A stretch of DNA of 5,963 nt from Synergistaceae bacterium (GTDB taxonomy: Bacteria; Synergistota; Synergistia; Synergistales; Aminobacteriaceae), in NCBI GenBank assembly GCA_009776565.1, contig WRNQ01000103.1, positions 259 through 6,221 on the forward strand. The letters are read 5' to 3'. Below the pieces are notes generated by a model. The model did no database searches. It saw nothing but the letters and a program-made list of their open reading frames with translations, and had not been told where the DNA came from. Numbering within the stretch: the first letter of the stretch is position 1; the number at the start of each line of letters is the position of its first letter. The translations under genes were made by a program, and so were the position numbers. Below, piece after piece: positions 1 to 5,963 of this stretch.

Positions 1-203
1 CTCTTTACTCCAGAACATTGCTGTAAAAGTTCCTTGCTCTCCGTATTTTTTGGAATAAGAACATATCTGGAGAAGGTCATTTTCCCCAATGTGGTTACGA
101 TTGTTATATCGTTCCTTGCATGTGTTTTGAGAGCTATTCCTTTGAGATAGGCGTCTACCCTCGTTTGCCCGCCTTCGCGGAGCGGAGCGCATCCTGTACA
201 ATA
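1..203 (-). pseudogene. Probable transposase fragment, cut by the window edge and lacking a clear start
   Basis: A minus-strand frame is open for 67 codons, from just after a TAG (204-206) to the window edge. Its translation looks like real protein, with readable pieces such as QTRVDAYLKGIALKTH, ITIVTTLGKMTFSRYVLIP and ESKELLQQCSGVK. The pattern of ITIVTTLGKMTFSR followed by a Tyr-rich strand resembles the N-terminal part of some IS transposases (ISLre2/UPF0236-like: a T-x-x-G-x-h-x-F-x-R core). That family call is from memory of the pattern and is tentative. The only in-frame ATG is at 80, after a weak GGGGA, and the coding-like sequence continues for some 25-30 codons upstream of it. This suggests a gene that has lost its 5' end. 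The frame opens about 20 bp past the stop of the large gene, so a mobile element may have inserted or decayed there. Confidence 0.4.
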
Positions 204-206
204 CTA

Positions 207-220
207 ACCACTGACCACTG
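207..220. repeat. Short tandem repeat, 7 bp x 2
   Basis: ACCACTG occurs twice in direct succession between the stop codon of the large gene and the transposase-like frame. It could be the edge of a dispersed repeat or a trace of an insertion junction. Two copies of a heptamer are weak evidence by themselves. Confidence 0.4.
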
Positions 221-224
221 TCTT

Positions 225-3200
225 TTAATTTTTCCTGAATAACCAAAACGCTGACGTAATAAGCATCGCGAACCCTATCATTCCCACATTACAGCCGCTG
301 TTGGAGTCCGTCTTATTAATAGACTTTTCTTCAGATTCTTCATTATTAGGTACTGCAGACATAACAGAAGGTGAATATCCTCCCGGAAGCTGCGCCCCAA
401 TCTTGCCATAGTTGTTCAAAAATATATTAAAGTCATTTAGGTCAACTACTCCGTCGTTGTTAAAATCTGCAAATCGATTGAATACGGGGGAGTTTGAAAG
501 CCTGCCGTAGTTGCTCAAAAACAAGTTGAAGTCGTTCAGGTCTATCTTATTGTCCCCGTTTCCTTCGCCGCCAAGCAGAGTTCCAACGTTGATAACGTCT
601 CCGTTATTAACCGTTCCTACATACTGACTTGCCGCAAGCGTCCGTTCTCCTTTTACCCATAGTGTCAGCTCTGTGTTTATCATAGGTATACTTGCTTCAG
701 TCTCCCCGTTCTGACCAGCTTTAACCGTTTCTTCCGCAATAATGGCGTTATTGCTTATCCACTTTAACATAATATTTTCTATATTCGCCGCGCTTGGCGT
801 CGCGCGCGCTTGGAAGCTTACCTTTAAGGTTACCGCGACATATGGGTAAAGTTGAAGACCGTTCGCATAAGCTTTTGTGTTGATTCCGCTGAACGAAGGA
901 TTGGCAACGTTATAGGCGCCGCCTCCGCCATTGATATCAAAGAAAAGTTCCGTTACGCCATTCGTTATATTAACAACTGAAGCCATTAAACTGTAACCTG
1001 TGTCAGCGTAGCCTTTCACTTCTCCGCTTGTTGATATGTTTATGTCTGTTGCGGCACTAATAGCGGCGCCATATCCGTTAATAGTTTCTGCTGTGACATT
1101 CGCCGCGCCGCTAATGGTGACCGAGCCAGACATAGATTCTATCGCTGAAGCGTTATCGGCAGTAGTGACGGCGTATACTGAACCGCCGTTTATTTCTATG
1201 TCGCCATTGGCGCTTATCGCCGGGCTGGTGTCGGAGTTCAGCGTCAAAGTCATTCCGAAAGCGCATGTTATAGTGAGTTTACCGTTTCCTGTGTTGACAA
1301 TACAATTTGCGGTTATATTGTCCGTAACGTTTATCGCAATACTGTCGTCTGTAACAAAGACTATATCCCCGAGGTCATCATTAACGCCGGTCAGAGTTAG
1401 TGTTTTTGCGGCTGCGTTCCAATTCCAGCCCGTCCCGTCCGCATTTCCGGAAAGACCTATCTCCGTCCCATTTATAGTAGCATAGTTATTCGATTCGAGA
1501 GTGACCGTTACTGCAGCCGTACCAGATTTGCTTGCGTCTGCCGTTGAAGTTGCCCGGACTGTTAATGACGCCGCAGTTTCGCTTGCGGCAACGCTCAACT
1601 CACCGCCTTGCGTTATCGAAGTTCCGGGTATTCCACCCTCGACCGTCCATGTTACTGTCTGCGGCGGGTTATTTGTCCCATTCACCGTTGCATAAAACGT
1701 CTGCGTCAAGCCTTTATGTACTGATACACTGGAAGGGGAAACAGCTACGCTTGTGACCGCCGGCAATTCTGGATCGTCCCATCCTCCATAATCTACCCAA
1801 GTCTCAATCTCTTCTGCAGTCATTTCAAAATGATTAATAAAGTGGATTAACTCCAGCTTATTTCCCGGACTAGTGAACCAGCCTTGTATTGTTACGGATC
1901 CCAAAGCCTGCTCGTCCTCGTCTTTTAGCGTAATGACAAGGTTATCTCCCGCGCGGTCCATGCCGAGATGCATCAAATCTGGTCCTTCGTCAATCAATAG
2001 AATACCGGATGGTTCTGTTTTCGTTCCGTTGTTAACTACGGTCTTATTTCCTCCTCCCATTTCCCATGTATAGATATTGTCATACGCTCCACCGAGATAA
2101 GTATCAGCTCCATTTTTCCCAACAAAGAAATCAATGCTTGCTGGGTTGGATGCTCCCACAAGATAATCCGCGCCATTCGTTCCTTCGATAATGTTTAAAT
2201 AAGCCATAAATGCATATGGGTCGTAACCGGGATCTCCATTGTCAAGTTGATGTAATCCTTCAATGCACATGGCGACAAGCGCCTGGTGGGGAGTGAAGCC
2301 TATTGCCTCATTGACTCTCATTCTCCATACGCCGATATAATCCTGCGGCGTTTGCGAGCTATCCGCAGAAACTGGAAAAGATACGCGCGTTCCGTTGACC
2401 CTTTGACGTCCGAATAACTCGTCGTCAGGAGTGTAAAGCGAAACGTCAAGAGTATGTAAAGTTTCTTCTGACGGCACATCCAGTCCCAACGTTAAATCCG
2501 TAACTTTGAGTACAAATGTTACATTTCCCGGAGAACTGCACTCCACTTCAAAATCTTGAGACAAGGCATTCATTAACGCTTTACTGACCATTTTTTTCAA
2601 GTTAATATCATTCATGGTCAGAAATGGAAGTTCTTTGAGAATTTCGCGGGCTTCCTGCTTGTTTTTCGCCATTTTTAAAGGTTCTGATACAAGCGCGTGT
2701 ACCACTTTTTTGATTTCCGGCATAGCTGCGGCACTTATATTGGGTTCAACAGTAAACGAAGAATAGACAACTTTACCTTCGCCAAGCGGAAATTCAATAG
2801 CCATAGGATAACGACGTATTTCTACCATTGGATTTAGGGGGGTTCCAGTTTGTACGTAAATCTCTCCCGCCGCAAGGTTTTTAATGCCATTTCCTGTCCC
2901 TAGGGGGTTAATGACTGGAGCGTGTACGTCCGGAGTGAATACGGCAATTGCCTGGTTCAAACCTGTAGCATTTTTTAAGTCTTCATTTAAATCCAGCAGG
3001 ACATGGCTTTGATACCAATAACGAGGTTCGTTTTCGCCAAAGAAATTAAGAGACATACCGGCGCGATTGGCAAGGGTTTTCGCAAAAAACCAAGAATGAC
3101 CGGTTATATAAACAGTACCACCATTTTGCGCAACTATCTCCGCCTTATTTACAAGTTCATTTATCCAGGGATACATAAAAACATAGTCAATATAAGGAAA

Positions 3201-4766
3201 CGATTCAACAAACAAAACGTCCGTATTTTCAGGATTCCAACTGGTATTTAGCGCATTACCGAATTTCGATATAAACGAACAATTCACTGCAGTTCCGTCA
3301 TTATCCCAGCCTTCGCCTGATTGCAGGACTTGTAGAAACCCTTCTTCAACACCTTCAACGTTCCTGATATTTTCTGGGTAAATAAAATCAATTGGCCAGT
3401 GGTTACAATATTTATTAGTTCTATGCCAACCAATTACCCCAGGCTGCAAATCGTCCATTTGGTTTCGTACAGTATTTTTATTGGTATATATGCTACCAAC
3501 GGAGCTGGAATCAATTAATTGTAAATCTATTATATCCCAAGTTGAAAAATCCTCTAATATAGTAAATGTACCATTCTCTCTTACATTCACCACAATTGGT
3601 GATATTTGAGAATATTTACTTACTGCTCTAATAGAAAGATTTTTAGTTTGGTCTCCTGATAAAACATCTCCGCTAACATTGAGTACTCGTCCTCCAATAA
3701 GGATTCCTGAATCCTCCGGGAAAATATTATATACAATACCTATGGCATTAGTAAAAGAACCTTCTATCTTGTATGTCTTTAAGTCAGAAAGGTCATACCA
3801 TCCATCACCAAGTAAAACTTCCCCACCAAATCCGAATATAACATGATGCAAAATTCTTTGTTTATCACTATCCTTGGGGTAATAACCATAACCATCTATC
3901 ACGACAATATGTGTTACAGGGTTAATCTTATCATTTACCATATCCAACAACACGGGATACCCTGCATCCAAATTTGGATTTATCATTTGATTCAACGCTT
4001 TTGATGGTATTCCAAAATTAGTAAAAATTTTTGGATAATATAACATCCTTAAACCGGAATGGACAGCATTTTTATAAAAAAAATACTCACGTAAAACATT
4101 TGGCGCATCATAAGAGTTAGTCTTTGTATACAATTCATTAGTATCATCTTTGTCTGGCATATTAAAGCAAAACCTGGATTTATTAGCAGTGCTTATGTCA
4201 TAAAGAAGACGCGCAACTTCATCGCGTGACGCAATATAAACGTCAAGACTCAAAGTTTTCGCATATTCATAATCGGGGTTAGTAGCCATTATATCCCAGT
4301 TATATAGGTCAGGGCTTAGAAAGCTTCTCTCTACTGGAAAAGATAAGTCGAAAATAAATTCGCCATTTTTTATGTACGGTTTTTCTATTGTTTTAAAACG
4401 TATTGTAGTATTTAGTTTATTATCGCAAGAAACAGAATTAGGATATTTTAATGTATGCATAACTTCTCCTAGTCCCCAATTAAGGCAACCAACCATAGCT
4501 CTCTTGTCTTCTAAAAGGACTTTCTTATTCTTATCCCATGCAGGGTTGAGAAATTTATTATAATATGCAACACCAATTCCCCCCAAATCATTTGACATCG
4601 GTACTACGCCATAAAAATTCCAATTTGCTTTAACAAATGGTTTTACAATGATATCCACATCTGAATCGTAAGTTGTTACTGCTTTTGCATATGCACTAAT
4701 TATGTTTAATACTATAACCATTATGCACAAAAAAAGTATAAGCACAACCGTGAACACTTTATTCAT
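225..4766 (-). CDS. Large secreted multidomain surface protein: C10 peptidase-like head, RTX-like, Ig-like and dockerin modules, C-terminal anchor
   Basis: I chose the ATG at 4766 (1513 aa) over an in-frame GTG at 4775 because AAGGAG lies 8 nt upstream of the ATG and overlaps the GTG. Domains, numbered from this ATG: signal peptide 1-27 (cleavage after AYA); C10/streptopain-like peptidase about 42-350, with Cys94 in a VGC motif, His286 in THIVVIDGYGY and HVIFGFGG at 308-315; small beta domain about 354-420; class I amidotransferase/ThuA-like domain about 442-697, ending in the typical PLGEGKVVYSSF; helical linker about 701-736; P/PPC-like beta sandwich about 738-835; RTX-type and HCBP-related calcium-binding region about 860-977; Big_2 Ig-like domain 1002-1090; Thr/Asn-rich beta-solenoid-like region 1095-1269; beta sandwich about 1272-1395; type I dockerin about 1398-1455; anchor 1489-1513. 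Family knowledge implies export, surface display and calcium-stabilised modules. Proteolysis is uncertain because the usual active-site Gln, Asn and Trp appear replaced. The substrate is unknown. Domain names come from motif reading by eye. Confidence 0.9.
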   Translation of the reverse strand: MNKVFTVVLILFLCIMVIVLNIISAYAKAVTTYDSDVDIIVKPFVKANWNFYGVVPMSNDLGGIGVAYYNKFLNPAWDKNKKVLLEDKRAMVGCLNWGLGEVMHTLKYPNSVSCDNKLNTTIRFKTIEKPYIKNGEFIFDLSFPVERSFLSPDLYNWDIMATNPDYEYAKTLSLDVYIASRDEVARLLYDISTANKSRFCFNMPDKDDTNELYTKTNSYDAPNVLREYFFYKNAVHSGLRMLYYPKIFTNFGIPSKALNQMINPNLDAGYPVLLDMVNDKINPVTHIVVIDGYGYYPKDSDKQRILHHVIFGFGGEVLLGDGWYDLSDLKTYKIEGSFTNAIGIVYNIFPEDSGILIGGRVLNVSGDVLSGDQTKNLSIRAVSKYSQISPIVVNVRENGTFTILEDFSTWDIIDLQLIDSSSVGSIYTNKNTVRNQMDDLQPGVIGWHRTNKYCNHWPIDFIYPENIRNVEGVEEGFLQVLQSGEGWDNDGTAVNCSFISKFGNALNTSWNPENTDVLFVESFPYIDYVFMYPWINELVNKAEIVAQNGGTVYITGHSWFFAKTLANRAGMSLNFFGENEPRYWYQSHVLLDLNEDLKNATGLNQAIAVFTPDVHAPVINPLGTGNGIKNLAAGEIYVQTGTPLNPMVEIRRYPMAIEFPLGEGKVVYSSFTVEPNISAAAMPEIKKVVHALVSEPLKMAKNKQEAREILKELPFLTMNDINLKKMVSKALMNALSQDFEVECSSPGNVTFVLKVTDLTLGLDVPSEETLHTLDVSLYTPDDELFGRQRVNGTRVSFPVSADSSQTPQDYIGVWRMRVNEAIGFTPHQALVAMCIEGLHQLDNGDPGYDPYAFMAYLNIIEGTNGADYLVGASNPASIDFFVGKNGADTYLGGAYDNIYTWEMGGGNKTVVNNGTKTEPSGILLIDEGPDLMHLGMDRAGDNLVITLKDEDEQALGSVTIQGWFTSPGNKLELIHFINHFEMTAEEIETWVDYGGWDDPELPAVTSVAVSPSSVSVHKGLTQTFYATVNGTNNPPQTVTWTVEGGIPGTSITQGGELSVAASETAASLTVRATSTADASKSGTAAVTVTLESNNYATINGTEIGLSGNADGTGWNWNAAAKTLTLTGVNDDLGDIVFVTDDSIAINVTDNITANCIVNTGNGKLTITCAFGMTLTLNSDTSPAISANGDIEINGGSVYAVTTADNASAIESMSGSVTISGAANVTAETINGYGAAISAATDINISTSGEVKGYADTGYSLMASVVNITNGVTELFFDINGGGGAYNVANPSFSGINTKAYANGLQLYPYVAVTLKVSFQARATPSAANIENIMLKWISNNAIIAEETVKAGQNGETEASIPMINTELTLWVKGERTLAASQYVGTVNNGDVINVGTLLGGEGNGDNKIDLNDFNLFLSNYGRLSNSPVFNRFADFNNDGVVDLNDFNIFLNNYGKIGAQLPGGYSPSVMSAVPNNEESEEKSINKTDSNSGCNVGMIGFAMLITSAFWLFRKN
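228..302 (-). other. C-terminal sorting and anchor signal, Synerg-CTERM-like
   Basis: The last 25 residues of the large protein (1489-1513) have the three-part layout of a C-terminal sorting signal: a small-residue and Cys motif (NSGCNVG), about 16 hydrophobic residues, and a basic end (FRKN). An acidic, Ser/Asn-rich spacer precedes it. The SGCN motif just before the helix matches my recollection of the Synerg-CTERM domain of Synergistota surface proteins. An ordinary C-terminal membrane anchor is the alternative. It is the main taxonomic clue in the window. Confidence 0.6.
402..575 (-). repeat. Dockerin-encoding duplicated segment
   Basis: Two copies of a calcium-binding loop-helix unit make up a type I dockerin at residues about 1398-1455 of the large protein. 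The first copy carries NGDNKIDLNDFNLFLSNYG and the second NNDGVVDLNDFNIFLNNYG. At DNA level, 405-443 and 504-542 align without gaps at a 99-bp (33-codon) offset with 31 of 39 bases matching. Most differences are transitions. In the second loop the calcium ligands follow the canonical D-x-N-x-D-G pattern. In the first, the opening Asp is replaced by Glu (GEGNGDNK). Dockerins bind cohesins, but no cohesin is encoded in this window. Confidence 0.85.
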
Positions 4767-4774
4767 TTTAAACA

Positions 4775-4781
4775 CTCCTTC
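4775..4781 (-). promoter_or_regulatory. Ribosome binding site of the large gene
   Basis: On the minus strand this reads GAAGGAG, 8 nt before the ATG at 4766. It decides the start: the upstream in-frame GTG at 4773-4775 overlaps this site and has no separate Shine-Dalgarno sequence, so the first three residues of the longest frame are probably not translated. Confidence 0.8.
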
Positions 4782-4849
4782 TCTTAATGTAAAAACACTA
4801 ATATGTATTCGCTCTTTAAAATAAATATATATTATTTATATTTAGAATA

Positions 4850-4878
4850 ATTATTAATATGAAAAAGGTGTTTTTCAA
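4850..4878 (-). promoter_or_regulatory. Candidate sigma-70-type promoter for the large gene
   Basis: On the minus strand, TTGAAA (4873-4878) and AATAAT (4850-4855) are separated by 17 nt. Each differs from consensus at one position. The pair sits a few bases after the stop codon of the membrane-protein gene, within an AT-rich gap, and would leave an untranslated leader of roughly 75-80 nt before the ATG at 4766. Several other AT hexamers in 4800-4850 could serve equally well, so the exact boxes are uncertain. Confidence 0.35.
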
Positions 4879-4881
4879 TAT

Positions 4882-5859
4882 TTAATTCTGTCGATAGATT
4901 AACGTAAAGTAAATATTGCCTATTCCATCATAAGGCGAGTCAAAGGCCGGAGAATTGTAATTTGAGTTGTCATTTGCCAACGACTTTTTATAGTCTTCCA
5001 ATGGCATTTCGGTATATACTCTCCTGAATAGCAATGGTACACCGCGATTACAGTAGCGCCAAGCTTCTATATTATGTTTTACATAATATGTTCTGTCTTT
5101 GAGAAATAATGAAACTGCGCCTGATTTGAAATACTTTGAACTTGAAAAACCTAATCGGACAGTAACATCTATTGTATCTGACGGCGACGGCGAAAATTCT
5201 GACTGTGCCCACGAGTATACTCCTTTTGTTCTTATTGTTTGTATAAAAAAAGCCTCATCAGGTATTGTATTTATTGGATTTGTAAGGTCTTTATGTAATA
5301 TAAACAATATCCATACTGCTAATATTATACAAAAATGAAATATATTTTTAAATATTCGATCTTTATCTGGTATTGTAATCTCTTTATCAATCGAGGAATA
5401 TTTCGATAATCCATATAAAGCTGCTAATGTACCGCCATATGCGGAAAGAACCTGATATGACGCTTCGAATATCATGGAAGTAATAGAAAAGATAACAATC
5501 ATCATACTCAATGTCAGTATCACCACTCCATAAATATAAGAGTTGCGCGCTATTATACTTGCGTATTTATTATTAAGCGTAAAAATACAAAAACATAGAA
5601 CTAATATTGACACAATCAAGAAGATGAATAAAATTACTTCTTGATTTCCCCATATATTTCTTTCATCATGTACATAAATAATAATTCTTACCAATGCCTC
5701 AATGGCTAAAGATATCATGAAAATACAATAATACTTAAAAAAAAGAGAAGTTTTTGTTGGTTCAGACTTTGTAATAATATGGCAAAAAAACGACCATGAA
5801 TACAATACCCAAGCTATCGGATGCAGACACACATCTATAAAAAACAGCGCTATCTCCAT
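4882..5859 (-). CDS. Hypothetical multi-spanning membrane protein with soluble C-terminal domain
   Basis: I do not recognise this 325-aa protein. The longest frame opens at a GTG at 5898, but AAAGGAG lies 7 nt upstream of the ATG at 5859, so I place the start there. Hydrophobic segments lie at about residues 3-27, 40-63, 74-95, 108-131 and 172-188, with a weaker one near 136-152, giving five or six membrane helices. Basic and charged loops separate them. From about 190 the protein is soluble: a Ser/Pro stretch (SEFSPSPSD, 220-228) leads into a probable beta-rich domain of some 100 residues containing YYVKHNIEAWRYCNRG and ending in IYFTLIYRQN. No catalytic motif is evident. The gene is AT-rich, like the 5' third of the large gene downstream. 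It lies about 115 bp upstream of that gene on the same strand, so they may or may not share a transcript. A sensor, accessory transporter or export partner are all possible, and none is supported by a motif. Confidence 0.8.
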   Translation of the reverse strand: MEIALFFIDVCLHPIAWVLYSWSFFCHIITKSEPTKTSLFFKYYCIFMISLAIEALVRIIIYVHDERNIWGNQEVILFIFLIVSILVLCFCIFTLNNKYASIIARNSYIYGVVILTLSMMIVIFSITSMIFEASYQVLSAYGGTLAALYGLSKYSSIDKEITIPDKDRIFKNIFHFCIILAVWILFILHKDLTNPINTIPDEAFFIQTIRTKGVYSWAQSEFSPSPSDTIDVTVRLGFSSSKYFKSGAVSLFLKDRTYYVKHNIEAWRYCNRGVPLLFRRVYTEMPLEDYKKSLANDNSNYNSPAFDSPYDGIGNIYFTLIYRQN

Positions 5860-5866
5860 ATATTTA

Positions 5867-5873
5867 CTCCTTT
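5867..5873 (-). promoter_or_regulatory. Ribosome binding site of the membrane-protein gene
   Basis: On the minus strand this reads AAAGGAG with 7 nt to the ATG at 5859. This strong match favours the internal ATG over the GTG at 5898, which would add 13 charged residues ahead of the first hydrophobic segment and overlap the possible upstream frame. Confidence 0.8.
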
Positions 5874-5894
5874 CAAATATTTCACGCTTAACCA

Positions 5895-5963
5895 TCACTT
5901 GCTCGCTTCTTCCATTTTCCTGAGCGTATCTGTGTTTTGCAACGCCCCATATTCAGGGGCGTA
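5895..5963 (-). CDS. Possible 3' end of an upstream gene (22 codons)
   Basis: A minus-strand frame enters at the right edge and ends at TGA (5895-5897). It encodes YAPEYGALQ followed by NTDTLRKMEEASK. The TL-x-x-M-E-E-A end is reminiscent of the C-termini of RelB/DinJ-type antitoxins, but this is too short to assign. The stop lies 35 bp before the preferred start of the membrane-protein gene, so co-transcription is possible. A second frame is also open over this stretch, and 22 codons without a stop can arise by chance, so confidence is low. GC content looks higher than in the gene that follows. Confidence 0.3.
   Translation of the reverse strand, partial: YAPEYGALQNTDTLRKMEEASK
5942..5962. 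repeat. Perfect 7-bp inverted repeat (hairpin)
   Basis: ACGCCCC and GGGGCGT flank a 7-base loop. The GC-rich stem stands out in an AT-rich area. On the minus strand no T-tract follows it, and on the plus strand the window ends directly after it, so it cannot be called a terminator. It lies inside the possible upstream coding frame and may be chance or part of a dispersed palindromic repeat. Confidence 0.4.

Noticed and set aside
160..190. GC-rich hairpin (CCGC-GAAG-GCGG on the minus strand) as a terminator of the large gene
   Set aside because: No run of T follows the stem on the minus strand, and the stretch lies inside the transposase-like open frame.
1036..1485. Plus-strand open frame of 149 codons opposite the beta-solenoid region
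   Set aside because: It lies fully antisense to a clearly coding minus-strand region whose Thr/Ala/Asn-rich codons leave few stops on the other strand. Its translation is low-complexity hydrophobic/Val/Ser/Pro-rich, and no ribosome binding site stands out.
4861..4876. Small inverted repeat GAAAAA-GGTG-TTTTTC as a terminator of the membrane gene
   Set aside because: The stem is only 6 bp with five A-T pairs and would be unstable. No T-tract follows it on the minus strand, and it overlaps the candidate promoter spacer.
5099..5338. Plus-strand open frame of 79 codons opposite the membrane gene
   Set aside because: It is antisense to the coding sequence of the membrane protein, with no domain-like content, and is best explained as a shadow frame.
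5860..5898. GTG at 5898 as the start of the membrane protein
   Set aside because: No ribosome binding site at good spacing precedes it, it overlaps the stop of the possible upstream frame, and a strong AAAGGAG precedes the internal ATG at 5859.
1..5963. CRISPR array, tRNA or rRNA genes
   Set aside because: No regularly spaced repeats of 20-40 bp, no tRNA-like cloverleaf or TTC-containing arm, and no rRNA-like conserved stretches were seen. The only spaced repeat is the protein-coding dockerin duplication.

Overview
The window carries two well-supported genes, both on the minus strand, and gene fragments at each edge. The dominant feature is a gene for a very large secreted multidomain protein of about 1513 residues (225-4766). 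Upstream of it (4882-5859) is a gene for a 325-residue multi-spanning membrane protein of unknown function.

The best clue to the organism is the C-terminus of the large protein. It has a short Cys-Asn motif, a hydrophobic helix and a basic end, which resembles the Synerg-CTERM sorting signal of Synergistota. With the dockerin and Ig-like modules, this suggests an anaerobic, probably host- or digester-associated bacterium of that phylum. The genus cannot be told from this sequence, and the phylum call rests on one short motif.

Layout from left to right: 1-203 is an open minus-strand frame with no good start, resembling part of a transposase, and it ends at the left edge. Next is the large gene (225-4766), then an AT-rich gap of about 115 bp (4767-4881) that probably holds its promoter. 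The membrane-protein gene follows (4882-5859). At 5895-5963 there may be the 3' end of a further minus-strand gene.

The large protein reads, from the N-terminus: signal peptide; a C10 (streptopain-like) cysteine-peptidase fold with Cys and His kept but other active-site positions changed; a small beta domain; a class I glutamine-amidotransferase/ThuA-like domain; a P/PPC-like beta sandwich; an RTX-related calcium-binding region; a bacterial Ig-like (Big_2) domain; a Thr/Asn-rich beta-solenoid-like region; a type I dockerin; and the C-terminal anchor. It is probably exported and held at the cell surface, where it may bind or process proteins or glycans and dock to a cohesin.

Base composition changes inside this gene. 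The 5' third (peptidase part) and the neighbouring membrane gene are AT-rich, while the remaining two thirds are close to 50% GC or above. This suggests a mosaic gene built from an acquired AT-rich segment and a scaffold of different origin. No functional link between the two main genes can be shown from the sequence beyond shared strand, adjacency and composition.
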